Shown piece by piece: positions 35,064 through 41,513 of a stretch of DNA of 41,513 nt. Under the pieces are notes generated by a model. It saw nothing but the letters and a program-made list of their open reading frames with translations. It had not been told where the DNA came from and searched no databases. The translations under genes were made by a program, and so were the position numbers. Source of the stretch: Candidatus Kapaibacterium sp. (GTDB taxonomy: Bacteria > Bacteroidota > Ignavibacteria > Kapaibacteriales > UBA961); contig JAFLBY010000007.1 of assembly GCA_017302855.1 (NCBI GenBank), positions 1 to 41,513 of the forward strand, read 5' to 3'. Numbering within the stretch: the first letter of the stretch is position 1; each line of letters begins with the position of its first letter.

Positions 35064-35103
35064 AAACTCCCCTCTTTCATAGAGTAAAGAAGGGAGTTTT
35101 TTT
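35064..35103 (+). terminator. Intrinsic terminator after accD
   Basis: AAACTCCCCTCTTT and AAAGAAGGGAGTTT form a strong stem with a short loop and a few imperfect pairs, followed immediately by a run of seven T. It lies 27 bp beyond the accD stop codon and closes the lipoprotein-ATPase-accD stretch. Confidence 0.9.
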
Positions 35104-35118
35104 ATATCGAGCTTATTT

Positions 35119-35421
35119 AAACAGTTTGTTGCGAACCAAATTTTTGTTAAGTAATTGAATTACAATATTTTGTCTAAAAACGTGAGAATTGCAGCTACTT
35201 TTTGAGTATGAACAATTCTAAAAAGGTCAATCAAACTATTAAGTTTGCAACTTCATGATTTTACGTAACAAATCACAGTCTGAAATACGATAAGTAACTT
35301 TTGCAATTGACGCACTTTCAGATTCTACTACAAAAGAATGAAATACCGTAATATGTTTTTTCATAATGAGTAAGATGTTGAAAAATTGATTCCATGTTGT
35401 TTAAACAAGTTCTATTATTGT
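35119..35421. repeat. Dispersed intergenic repeat, copy B
   Basis: Non-coding counterpart of the repeat at 27352-27660, same orientation and block order. It fills nearly all the gap between the accD terminator and the unknown gene ending at 35485. TTTAAAC occurs near both ends (about 35116 and 35400), giving a weak hint of terminal symmetry. No frame longer than a few dozen codons is open. The remaining bases, 35422-35484, show nothing recognisable. Confidence 0.8.
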
Positions 35422-35484
35422 AATAGTTGATTGTTGTTGCTAACAATGCAAAGATAGCAAACAAATAAAAAAATGCCGCAATAA

Positions 35485-36141
35485 TTATTTGCCGTGAACT
35501 TGCTCACGCATAGCAAAGCCCATAGCATTCAATGTGGGATCATTATCGCCCCACACCATAACACAATGAGCATACAGCAAACGCAATAGTTTCGTGTCAG
35601 CTGACCAAAGTGCCCTATGCTCTCGGGCGGCTTGGCGAGCATCCACGCTTTTGTCAAAACGTCGTATCGTCGTCTGTTTTACCTGTTGCAATGATGAGTC
35701 CAAACGTGCCATCAATCCGGCAGGCATTTGCGGATGAATTCCCTCAGCAAGCATACGGCTATGCCGATTGAGCACATGCGTCACCCTTTGTTGTTTGCGC
35801 GATTGAGTGCGGGGCATCGGCTTGTCAAAATCAAAATGTTGCACATAATCGGGTATATCGGCATAAAGCTGACGTGCAAATAATGCCGCCACCTGATAAT
35901 CATTGTCGAGTATTTCCAAATGCTCATGCAATAATGCTGTGGCTTCCTGCCTTTCATTCTCGGCTAATGCCATATCCTGTCTGCTTTGGGAATACGATGT
36001 CATGCAATTACCTGCCCATGCAATGATTTCCGGTGTGAGTGCAAGAATAATGGCATAGTCCGCACTATTGCGTTCGATATGCAGCAATCGAGTGTAGCGT
36101 AGCGAACTTGAATCGCGAGTAAAATTGTTGCTGTAAAACAT
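35485..36141 (-). CDS. Unrecognised helical cytosolic protein
   Basis: A 218-residue protein without signal peptide or membrane helix; I recognise no family. The composition predicts nearly all alpha-helix: ADYAIILALTPEIIAWAGN, MALAENERQEATALLHEH, YQVAALFARQLYADIPDY, a basic middle with RTQSRKQQRVTHVLNRHS, and a C-terminal WSADTKLLRLLYAHCVMVWG. High Arg/Gln/His content suggests a soluble helical bundle. The start is taken at ATG 36141; a TTG at 36153 is also in frame. It lies downstream of the heptad-repeat array on the same strand and could share its transcript. Codon and base use look like a gene rather than a shadow. Confidence 0.6.
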   Translation of the reverse strand: MFYSNNFTRDSSSLRYTRLLHIERNSADYAIILALTPEIIAWAGNCMTSYSQSRQDMALAENERQEATALLHEHLEILDNDYQVAALFARQLYADIPDYVQHFDFDKPMPRTQSRKQQRVTHVLNRHSRMLAEGIHPQMPAGLMARLDSSLQQVKQTTIRRFDKSVDARQAAREHRALWSADTKLLRLLYAHCVMVWGDNDPTLNAMGFAMREQVHGK

Positions 36142-36153
36142 AATTGTCCTCAA

Positions 36154-36357
36154 GATTGACCATAAAGAACAGATGACGAATCCCTTTGTGCAGAAACTTC
36201 ACCACTGTGCAAAGATACTAAACCTTTATGATTCATTGCATTGCCACAATGATACTTTCCTCCGGTCATTTGAGTGGAACCATTGTCTTCACGAGCCATT
36301 ACTCTCATCGTAAGAGAATAAAATGTAAGCGCTTGCTATGATACATACCCTAAGTGA
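36154..36357. other. Stretch between the unknown gene and the 21-bp array
   Basis: No gene seen. A word GATTCATTGCATTGCCAC near 36232-36249 resembles a diverged array unit (GATTCAATGCAATGCCCTC), suggesting the array once extended further. Otherwise only AT-rich DNA, possibly holding the promoter of the minus-strand gene starting at 36141. Confidence 0.35.
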
Positions 36358-36842
36358 GATGATGCAATGCCCTCTTGATTCAATGCAATGTCCTCTTGAT
36401 TCAATGCAATGTCCTTTTAATTCGATGCAATGCCCTCTTGATTTGATACAATGACCTCTTGATTCGATGCAATGCCCTCTTGATTTAATGCAATGTCCTC
36501 TTGATTCAATGCAATGTCCTTTTGATTCGATGCAATGCCCTCTTGATTTGATACAATGACTTCTTGATTCGATGCAATGCCCTCTTGATTCGATGCAATG
36601 CCCTCTTGATTCGATGCAATCGGGGTCGTGGTCGGCTCAATTGGCTTCGTCATCGCTTTGATTGGGGTCGTGGTCGGCTCAATTGGCTTCGGGGTCAGCT
36701 CAATCGGGGTCGTAGTCGGCTCAATCGGCTTCGTAGTCGGCTCAATTGGCTTCGGGGTCGGCTCAATCGGGGTCGTTATCGCTTCGGTCGGGTTCGTAGT
36801 CGGCTCAATCGGGGTCGTAGTCGCTGCAATCGGGTGCATCAT
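36336..36842 (-). CDS. Heptad-repeat ORF on a 21-bp tandem array, with in-frame stop at 36417
   Basis: The intact frame runs 36842-36417 (141 codons), and the same frame continues past a TAA (36417-36419) to a TAG at 36336. It is made only of seven-residue units. The first eleven or so read PIEPTTT/PIEPTTK, the next ten or so read GIASNQE/DIALNQE. An isoleucine stays at the same heptad position throughout, except one Thr. The GIASNQE part looks like a coiled coil or tail-fibre-type stalk, the PIEPTT part like a rigid Pro/Thr linker. Because 21 is a multiple of 3, all frames are largely open, so coding is not proven. No signal peptide. A clear ribosome site is missing near the ATG at 36842. 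Confidence 0.4.
36358..36842. repeat. 21-bp minisatellite with two adjoining unit types
   Basis: About 23 units of 21 bp in exact register. Left part (36358 to about 36618): units related to GATTCGATGCAATGCCCTCTT on the plus strand, with variants carrying CAATG.AATGTCC. Right part (about 36619-36842): units related to AATCGGGGTCGTAGTCGGCTC with variants in the GGGGTCG and GGCTTCG blocks. Several higher-order patterns appear, for example alternation of two unit variants in the right half and a repeated set of variants in the left half, as expected from slippage or unequal recombination. Confidence 0.9.
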
Positions 36843-36926
36843 CGCTGCAAGTGAACTCAGTGTTTCCTCTTATGATTGCACTCTTGCAAGATGAGTTTTC
36901 CGAAACAGTCCATGAGCGAAAGACAT

Positions 36927-36962
36927 AAAAAAACGAACACCGATTTGTGCCGATGTCCGTTT
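36927..36962 (-). terminator. Intrinsic terminator after the DUF4382-like lipoprotein gene
   Basis: Read on the minus strand, AAACGGACA and TGTTCGTTT arms, with further pairing inside, are followed by a run of seven T. It sits about 30 bp after the stop of the lipoprotein gene (36990) and before the repeat array. Confidence 0.75.
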
Positions 36963-36989
36963 ACGCAATGGTATTATAGGAATGTTAGT

Positions 36990-37715
36990 TTATCGTTTGA
37001 GTGCCCTGATTGCTTTTTTCAATCCATTTTCTATATCTTTTTTATTGCGTGGATCGCGTGGGTCAAGTATATCCGCTCCTAATCTGAAAGTAAGCGATGG
37101 CTGTAATTGGAGCAATAATGCCCCAACATTGCTATTGTTAATAGTCAAACCAGGGTTCAAAGCAAGACTAAGATTTGAAGTAGCTTCGCTTCTGAAGCTA
37201 AAGGGAAAAACTTGCCCTGATTTATAGACTTTGAGGTCTATGATGGTGGAATATCTGTCACCGGTGACAAAATCAGCAAAAATCGGGTCATTGAGATATG
37301 TGGATATTTCGCTGCTGCTGAAACGATGTATCTCGAATTTCACTTTGTCATACGTACCATCTTGTATAGTACTATTGGTAACGCTTCTTTGTCCGGCAGA
37401 ATCAATAGTGATAAGAAATGGTCCGGCTTTGACTTCTTTATCGCCGCTGACGGTGTCTTCTGCACTGCGATGCAATTTGAGTCTTTTGACCAAAATGCGG
37501 ACTTTGCTGATATGTATGGAGTCGGCAATATCACCAAATGTCTGCTTAATACTATGCGAATCATCGGAACGCATTGAGGTAACACTCCGTGAGGTCATTT
37601 CTGCAAATACCTCTATTTGTGTTGCGGGGTTTGTTGTGTCGTCCGAACAACTTTGCGCAGCAAGAGCAAGAATGCAACACGCTGTTGTGACAGCCAATAA
37701 TCTGAGCTTTTTCAT
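36990..37715 (-). CDS. DUF4382-like lipoprotein
   Basis: A 241-residue exported lipoprotein from ATG 37715, which is preceded by AAGGAG at good distance; an in-frame upstream ATG at 37772 gives a poor N-terminus. The signal peptide MKKLRLLAVTTACCILALAA ends in QSC, a somewhat relaxed lipobox. The body has short beta strands and the phrase IQDGTYDKVKFEI plus a stretch with IHISKVRILVKRLKLH, as in DUF4382-like Bacteroidota lipoproteins, whose role is unknown. A terminator follows. The DUF4382 link is remembered similarity only. Confidence 0.55.
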   Translation of the reverse strand: MKKLRLLAVTTACCILALAAQSCSDDTTNPATQIEVFAEMTSRSVTSMRSDDSHSIKQTFGDIADSIHISKVRILVKRLKLHRSAEDTVSGDKEVKAGPFLITIDSAGQRSVTNSTIQDGTYDKVKFEIHRFSSSEISTYLNDPIFADFVTGDRYSTIIDLKVYKSGQVFPFSFRSEATSNLSLALNPGLTINNSNVGALLLQLQPSLTFRLGADILDPRDPRNKKDIENGLKKAIRALKR

Positions 37716-37831
37716 AAGAGTACTCCTTGAAAAAATGTGAAGGAAGAAATTTTCAATGTGTAAAAATAACAATCTTGAGGTAAATGTGCTTTTTTATTAT
37801 TCTATGGAATCAAGACTGCTAAGGCGTTTAT

Positions 37832-39004
37832 TTACCGCAATAGCCCCAATGGATTAACATTATTGGAGCCGCGCCATACTTCAAAATGTAAATATGCACC
37901 GTCAATAGTTTCCCCTGTTATTCCCAGTGGCTGACCTTTTTGCACATTATCGCCTTTGCGCACATAGGTTCGGAATAAATTACCATACACAGTACGAATA
38001 CCTTGACTATGCTCAACAATAATGACGGTATTATAACCCGATAAATTATAGACCAAAGAAACAATTCCTTCGGCAGAGCTGACAACACGAGTGCCCGGTT
38101 TTGCCTTAAAATCAATGCCCGGATTTTGTAAAATCACACCGGACGATTCATTTTTATATGACCCGTAACGGCGCAATAGTGAGCGTGAGGGCAATGGATA
38201 CATAAATGTTGAACGCGGCGCAAGTGTTGATGTTTGCTTCATTGATGCATCGGAGCGGCGAGTGCGTTGTTGTTGCGAGCGTTCTTTTGCCGCCGATTGA
38301 CGAATAAATGCAACAATTTTTTGCGCACTTTGAATTTTTTTCTGTAATTCTTTTTCGAGTAATTCCCTGTTTTTTTGCACTGCCGTTAATTGTCGTGAAT
38401 TTTCGGCAATAGCTTGTTCCAAACGTGATTGTTGGTCTGTTGTTAAATACAATTCAATTTCATTAGTGCCTGCAAGGGAATCCAATTTTTCTGTTTCTGC
38501 TTTTACACTGTCATAATGGCTATGTATTTTTTTTCTTTGATTATCAAGAGCCGATATATGGGCAGTAATTGCTTTTTTTTGTGCAGTATAGCGTGGGTTA
38601 TATGCCATTATATTGGCTTGCATATATGGCAAAGGGTATGCTCTTGCAAGAGTGAATATTGTTTTTCGTACTATTTTTTCTTGGGAAGAAAGTTGCAATG
38701 CACGGTTTTGTAATTCTGCGGTGGAATCATGCAATACCGTCAGTCGTTCAGCCAGCACTCCGGCTTTTTTTTGCAATGATTTACTTGCCGATTGCAATGA
38801 TTGAATACGGGATTGGCGTTGTGTTTCTTTGGAACTTAATCGCTTAATTTCTTTTTTTGTTTTGGAAATGGCGGATTTAATGTGTCGTAAAGAACGCTTG
38901 GCTTTACCGGATGATGCCGGCGGGGCAAATGCAGGGATTTGCCCCATAAAGCCGATAAAAAAACAATACACAATAATATATGTGATTGCATGGTGTTTCA
39001 TCAA
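37832..39004 (-). CDS. EnvC-like murein hydrolase activator with degenerate LytM domain
   Basis: A 390-residue exported protein. Signal peptide (ITYIIVYCFFIGFMGQIPAF) is followed by a long coiled coil (about residues 37-245, with many Lys/Glu/Gln heptads) and a C-terminal LytM/M23 fold (about 280-388: GIDFKAKPGTRVVSSAEGIV, VIIVEHSQGIRTVYGNL, KGDNVQKGQPLGITGE, LHFEVWRGSNNVNPLGL). The metal site is incomplete: the usual H of HxGxD is Asn (NPGIDF) and HxH reads YLH, so it is probably not a peptidase but an activator of cell-wall amidases in division, as EnvC is. It follows murA by 11 bp, a sensible pairing in a murein operon. Confidence 0.82.
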   Translation of the reverse strand: MMKHHAITYIIVYCFFIGFMGQIPAFAPPASSGKAKRSLRHIKSAISKTKKEIKRLSSKETQRQSRIQSLQSASKSLQKKAGVLAERLTVLHDSTAELQNRALQLSSQEKIVRKTIFTLARAYPLPYMQANIMAYNPRYTAQKKAITAHISALDNQRKKIHSHYDSVKAETEKLDSLAGTNEIELYLTTDQQSRLEQAIAENSRQLTAVQKNRELLEKELQKKIQSAQKIVAFIRQSAAKERSQQQRTRRSDASMKQTSTLAPRSTFMYPLPSRSLLRRYGSYKNESSGVILQNPGIDFKAKPGTRVVSSAEGIVSLVYNLSGYNTVIIVEHSQGIRTVYGNLFRTYVRKGDNVQKGQPLGITGETIDGAYLHFEVWRGSNNVNPLGLLR

Positions 39005-39015
39005 AAACCTTCGTA

Positions 39016-40278
39016 TTAATATTCGTCGGTTTTTACCCGCGTAATGGAAGCCCCCAAATTGCGCAATTTGTCTTCCAATGCTTCATAGCCGCGATCTAAA
39101 TGATAGACACGCAAAATTTCCGAGCGTCCTTCGGCTACTAAAGCAGCTAAGATAAGACTTGCACTTGCGCGTAAATCGGAGGACATGACCGTTGCACCGG
39201 ATAATGGATGCCCCCCTTGAATAAGGGCGGTATTTTCATGGACATCTACTTTTGCACCAAGGCGATGTAATTCCGGCACATGATGAAAACGTGTGGGGTA
39301 AATCATATCGGTCACACGTGAAGCACCGGGAGCCGTCATCATATATGCCACCCATTGTGCTTGCGCATCCGTAGGAAATCCGGGATATGGCGCTGTCGTA
39401 ATATCCACGGGCTGCGGTGCATCATTCATTTCTATCATAATGGTATTGCCCGTCACATCAAGTGTGCAGCCGCTTTCTTCCAATTTGGCTATCACTGCCG
39501 TCAAATGATAAGGATTCACGCCATCCAATTGCACTTTACCGCGTGTCATTGCCGCACCAATTAAAAATGTGGCTGCTTCGATGCGATCGGGTATAATGTC
39601 ATCTTCGACGGATTTGAGAGCGTCCACACCTTCAATTTCTAAGGTGGTGGTGCCAATACCCTCAATTTTTGCCCCCATTTTTACCAATAACTTTGCAAGA
39701 GCAGTGACTTCGGGTTCCAAAGCGGCATTGGTTAAAATTGTGGAACCTTTTGCCAACACTGCTGCCGATAAAACATTTTCTGTTGCTCCCACACTTGATA
39801 CATCAAAATGGAAACGTGTGCCTTTCAATCCTTCGGTATGTGCATTGATATAACCATTTTCAATATCAATGTTTGCCCCTAATTTTTCGAGTCCGCGTAA
39901 ATGTAAATCCACGGGACGAGGTCCGAAAGCGCAGCCGCCCGGCAAAGACACACGTGCTCGACCATAGCGGGCAATAAGCGGACCCAACACATTAATCGAA
40001 GCACGCATTTGCTTGACATGCTGATAGGGCGCTTCATAGCTGTTAATATTTGTCGAATCTATAAAGAGTTCATTTTTATTAAGTTCGGAGTGTATGCCCA
40101 TTGCACCGAGCAAACGGGTGATTGTCCAAATATCGCGTATATTGGGTGTATTGTGAAATCTATACACACCGGGTTGCAATAATACCGCCGGTATAATGGC
40201 AAGCGCCGCATTCTTCGCGCCTGAAATACGAACGGCACCGCTTAACCGCACACCGCCTTCAACAATAAATTTATCCAT
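39016..40278 (-). CDS. murA: UDP-N-acetylglucosamine 1-carboxyvinyltransferase MurA
   Basis: First committed enzyme of peptidoglycan synthesis, transferring enolpyruvate from PEP to UDP-GlcNAc. Family signs: SGAKNAALAIIPA near the N-terminus, GGCAFGPRPVDLHL with the fosfomycin-target cysteine about residue 116, VSSVGATENVLSAAVLA, and the C-terminal two-domain inside-out alpha/beta barrel pattern (PDRIEAATFLIGAA, YPGFPTDAQAQ). 420 residues is standard. It is the head of a short murA-envC unit. The gap to the SRPBCC gene upstream has nothing notable. Confidence 0.97.
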   Translation of the reverse strand: MDKFIVEGGVRLSGAVRISGAKNAALAIIPAVLLQPGVYRFHNTPNIRDIWTITRLLGAMGIHSELNKNELFIDSTNINSYEAPYQHVKQMRASINVLGPLIARYGRARVSLPGGCAFGPRPVDLHLRGLEKLGANIDIENGYINAHTEGLKGTRFHFDVSSVGATENVLSAAVLAKGSTILTNAALEPEVTALAKLLVKMGAKIEGIGTTTLEIEGVDALKSVEDDIIPDRIEAATFLIGAAMTRGKVQLDGVNPYHLTAVIAKLEESGCTLDVTGNTIMIEMNDAPQPVDITTAPYPGFPTDAQAQWVAYMMTAPGASRVTDMIYPTRFHHVPELHRLGAKVDVHENTALIQGGHPLSGATVMSSDLRASASLILAALVAEGRSEILRVYHLDRGYEALEDKLRNLGASITRVKTDEY

Positions 40279-40359
40279 TGTTCTCTATGAGTTGTGAATT
40301 GTACTATCTCTATTATGCAAAACTACGGACAACGCTTCGGATAACCGTTGCTTCGCCTT

Positions 40360-40821
40360 TTATCGGGATTGTATGTTTTGCTCAAGTAATTGCTTAGTCT
40401 TTTTTTGCCGATACCGAAACATAGCTTTGGTCACATGGCGCACAATAAGCATATCAATAAGAGATCCGAGCATACCGAATGGTAATGAGTAGGTAAATGT
40501 ATCTGTCATTATTGTCATTGTCCCATCGGCAATAAACTCTCTTGTTTGACGCATGGAGTGAAATGGTCCTCGTACCTGTTCATCGGTTAAACGTCGTGGA
40601 AAATCATATTCCACAAAACGAATGTGTATATGTTGAGCAGGCAAAATCCATTGCCGGAGGGATAAATGAACCTCTTGCCCCAAACCCGGCTCACTCCATT
40701 TATCTAAGCCCACCGTGATATAGGGCGGCGTAATTTTGGCTAAATTTTCAGGATTGGTATGAAATAAAAATACCGCCTCCTGTGTCGCCTGTATTGTAAT
40801 AGATTGCTGAATTGTTGTCAT
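40360..40821 (-). CDS. SRPBCC-fold protein
   Basis: A 153-residue cytosolic protein starting MTTIQQSITIQATQEAVFLF. The pattern of N-terminal strand, helix with FHTNPENLAKITP, strand pairs around the middle (VHLSLRQWILPAQHIHIRF, RGPFHSMRQTREFIADGT) and a long C-terminal helix (GSLIDMLIVRHVTKAMFRYR) is that of the SRPBCC ligand-binding superfamily (START-like, cyclase/dehydrase). Such proteins bind hydrophobic ligands. No ligand can be read. It starts 12 bp after the partial gene to the right, perhaps sharing its transcript. Confidence 0.8.
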   Translation of the reverse strand: MTTIQQSITIQATQEAVFLFHTNPENLAKITPPYITVGLDKWSEPGLGQEVHLSLRQWILPAQHIHIRFVEYDFPRRLTDEQVRGPFHSMRQTREFIADGTMTIMTDTFTYSLPFGMLGSLIDMLIVRHVTKAMFRYRQKKTKQLLEQNIQSR

Positions 40822-40833
40822 GGTAAAGAAAAA

Positions 40834-41513
40834 TTAAACAACGAGAATTTCAAGATTCATTATAAAAGCACTCCAAAATTTACTGTAAACCGCACCCCCT
40901 GCCATTGCAAGAACCTCTTCCATATTGGATTGTAAGAGGATATTTTCTTTCTCAGAAAATGTGGAACTTCTAAGCCAGTTTCGAGAATATTCCGCTTCTA
41001 AATATGTAGGAGTAAATGCAAGCAAAGCTCTTAAAAATGAAGAACCATCTTTGGCACATTTTATCCCGTTTTTTAGCACATATCTGTCTGTGTAATGGGG
41101 GTCTTGCGGAGGATATAACTCAATTTCTCCTGTATTAGTATTTATAAATAATTGATACTTTTCATACAATGTAGTCAAATGTCCTATAGGAATATAACCC
41201 TTATGATTACTTTCTGCATCTTCTATACTTCCTCCCGATGGTGTCAAGGAAAATACGAGACAAGAAAATAGACTAAACCGATTATCCACATTGTAATATT
41301 GAATGAATCGTAATAACTCATCCTCATAATTATAGTGTATCTTTAATGGTATATCCCGTTTCTGTACAAGAAACTTACACGCCAACAGTTCCCCCACTGA
41401 ACACTGACCTGCCCAATATTCAAGATCTCCGCCATTCTTTATTTCTAAATCAACAGCAAGTGAATACATTTGGGCATATTGGGTTACAAATTCTTCTGCT
41501 GTGATTGTTCGTG
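40834..41513 (-). CDS. Possible SUKH-type (SMI1/KNR4-like) protein, 5' end beyond the window
   Basis: The frame is open to the window edge: upstream of the ATG at 41469 it continues as RTITAEEFVTQYAQ, so this is a gene cut at its 5' end. The readable part has YIPIGHLTT, LFINTNTGEIELY and AKDGSSFLRALLAF, a layout similar to the SUKH superfamily, where a buried LPIG-like strand, a tGeV strand and a nA.SF..FL helix recur. SUKH members are often immunity proteins of polymorphic toxins. It ends INLEILVV-like without further features. The call is a guess from a few motifs. Confidence 0.45.
   Translation of the reverse strand, partial: RTITAEEFVTQYAQMYSLAVDLEIKNGGDLEYWAGQCSVGELLACKFLVQKRDIPLKIHYNYEDELLRFIQYYNVDNRFSLFSCLVFSLTPSGGSIEDAESNHKGYIPIGHLTTLYEKYQLFINTNTGEIELYPPQDPHYTDRYVLKNGIKCAKDGSSFLRALLAFTPTYLEAEYSRNWLRSSTFSEKENILLQSNMEEVLAMAGGAVYSKFWSAFIMNLEILVV

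Noticed and set aside
36358..36842. CRISPR array
   Set aside because: The units are 21 bp and continuous with no unique spacers, so it is a tandem minisatellite.
36564..36894. Plus-strand frames across the repeat array (Gly/Val-rich hydrophobic frame, Arg/Leu/Asn frame)
   Set aside because: A 21-bp period keeps all frames open. The minus-strand heptad frame with a constant Ile position is the better coding candidate.
37231..37740. Plus-strand 169-codon frame
   Set aside because: It is antisense to the lipoprotein gene, which has a signal peptide, lipobox and good ribosome site.
37832..39004. Active M23 endopeptidase
   Set aside because: The first ligand His is Asn and the HxH motif is reduced to YxH, so a peptidase role is unlikely.
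1..41513. tRNA genes, insertion sequences or prophage
   Set aside because: No tRNA T-loop/acceptor patterns, transposase or phage structural genes were seen on either strand.

Overview
The window is an AT-rich bacterial chromosome segment with densely packed genes on both strands and no phage, insertion sequence, tRNA or CRISPR array that I can see. The gene set points to a Gram-negative member of the Bacteroidota/Chlorobiota (FCB) group, possibly the Ignavibacteria/Kapabacteria side. Indicators are a serine-palmitoyltransferase-like enzyme for sphingolipid synthesis, many signal-peptide lipoproteins and beta-barrel-like secreted proteins, an EnvC-like factor and the flotillin/NfeD pair. This lineage call is an inference from gene content, not from a marker-gene tree.

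Layout. (1) 314-6953, minus strand: a seven-gene, tightly overlapping surface-glycan cassette (GT-B-like protein, SpsF-like cytidylyltransferase, split transketolase, class-III aminotransferase, SDR, NeuB-like synthase). It looks like the most accessory and least described pathway here. (2) 7256-10134, plus: PHP phosphoesterase, a GT-C membrane glycosyltransferase resembling AftB, and RibH. (3) 14662-10216, minus: cinA, tsaD, a UPF0598/DUF4505-PaaI thioesterase fusion and a membrane metallophosphoesterase. (4) 17537-14750, minus: Nif3-like protein, C4 zinc-ribbon coiled-coil protein, the RNase P RNA gene, a lone HPt protein and a secreted TolB/CsgG-like protein, closed by a terminator. (5) 17652-20894: two secreted proteins and dnaG. 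(6) 21282-28095, plus: Spt-like enzyme, two Spy/CpxP-like LTXXQ proteins, NfeD, flotillin, a decayed D-lactate dehydrogenase 3' end and a YitT protein. (7) 28254-35037, plus: class A PBP, FAH-family hydrolase, two lipoproteins, a PhnC-like ATPase without its permease, and accD. (8) 35485-41513, minus: an unrecognised helical protein, a 21-bp heptad-coding minisatellite, a DUF4382-like lipoprotein, EnvC-like protein, MurA, an SRPBCC protein and the 5'-truncated end of a possible SUKH-type immunity protein.

How it works together. Much of the window serves the cell envelope: glycan precursor synthesis, GT-C transfer, sphingolipid synthesis, peptidoglycan synthesis (MurA, PBP1A) and hydrolase control (EnvC-like), fatty acid synthesis (AccD), and membrane-domain organisation (flotillin/NfeD). 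Core information genes (dnaG, tsaD, rnpB) are interspersed. Non-genic points of interest are a roughly 300-bp dispersed repeat present at 27352 and 35119, the 21-bp array at 36358-36842 with an in-frame stop, and the ldhA fossil at 26169-26357.
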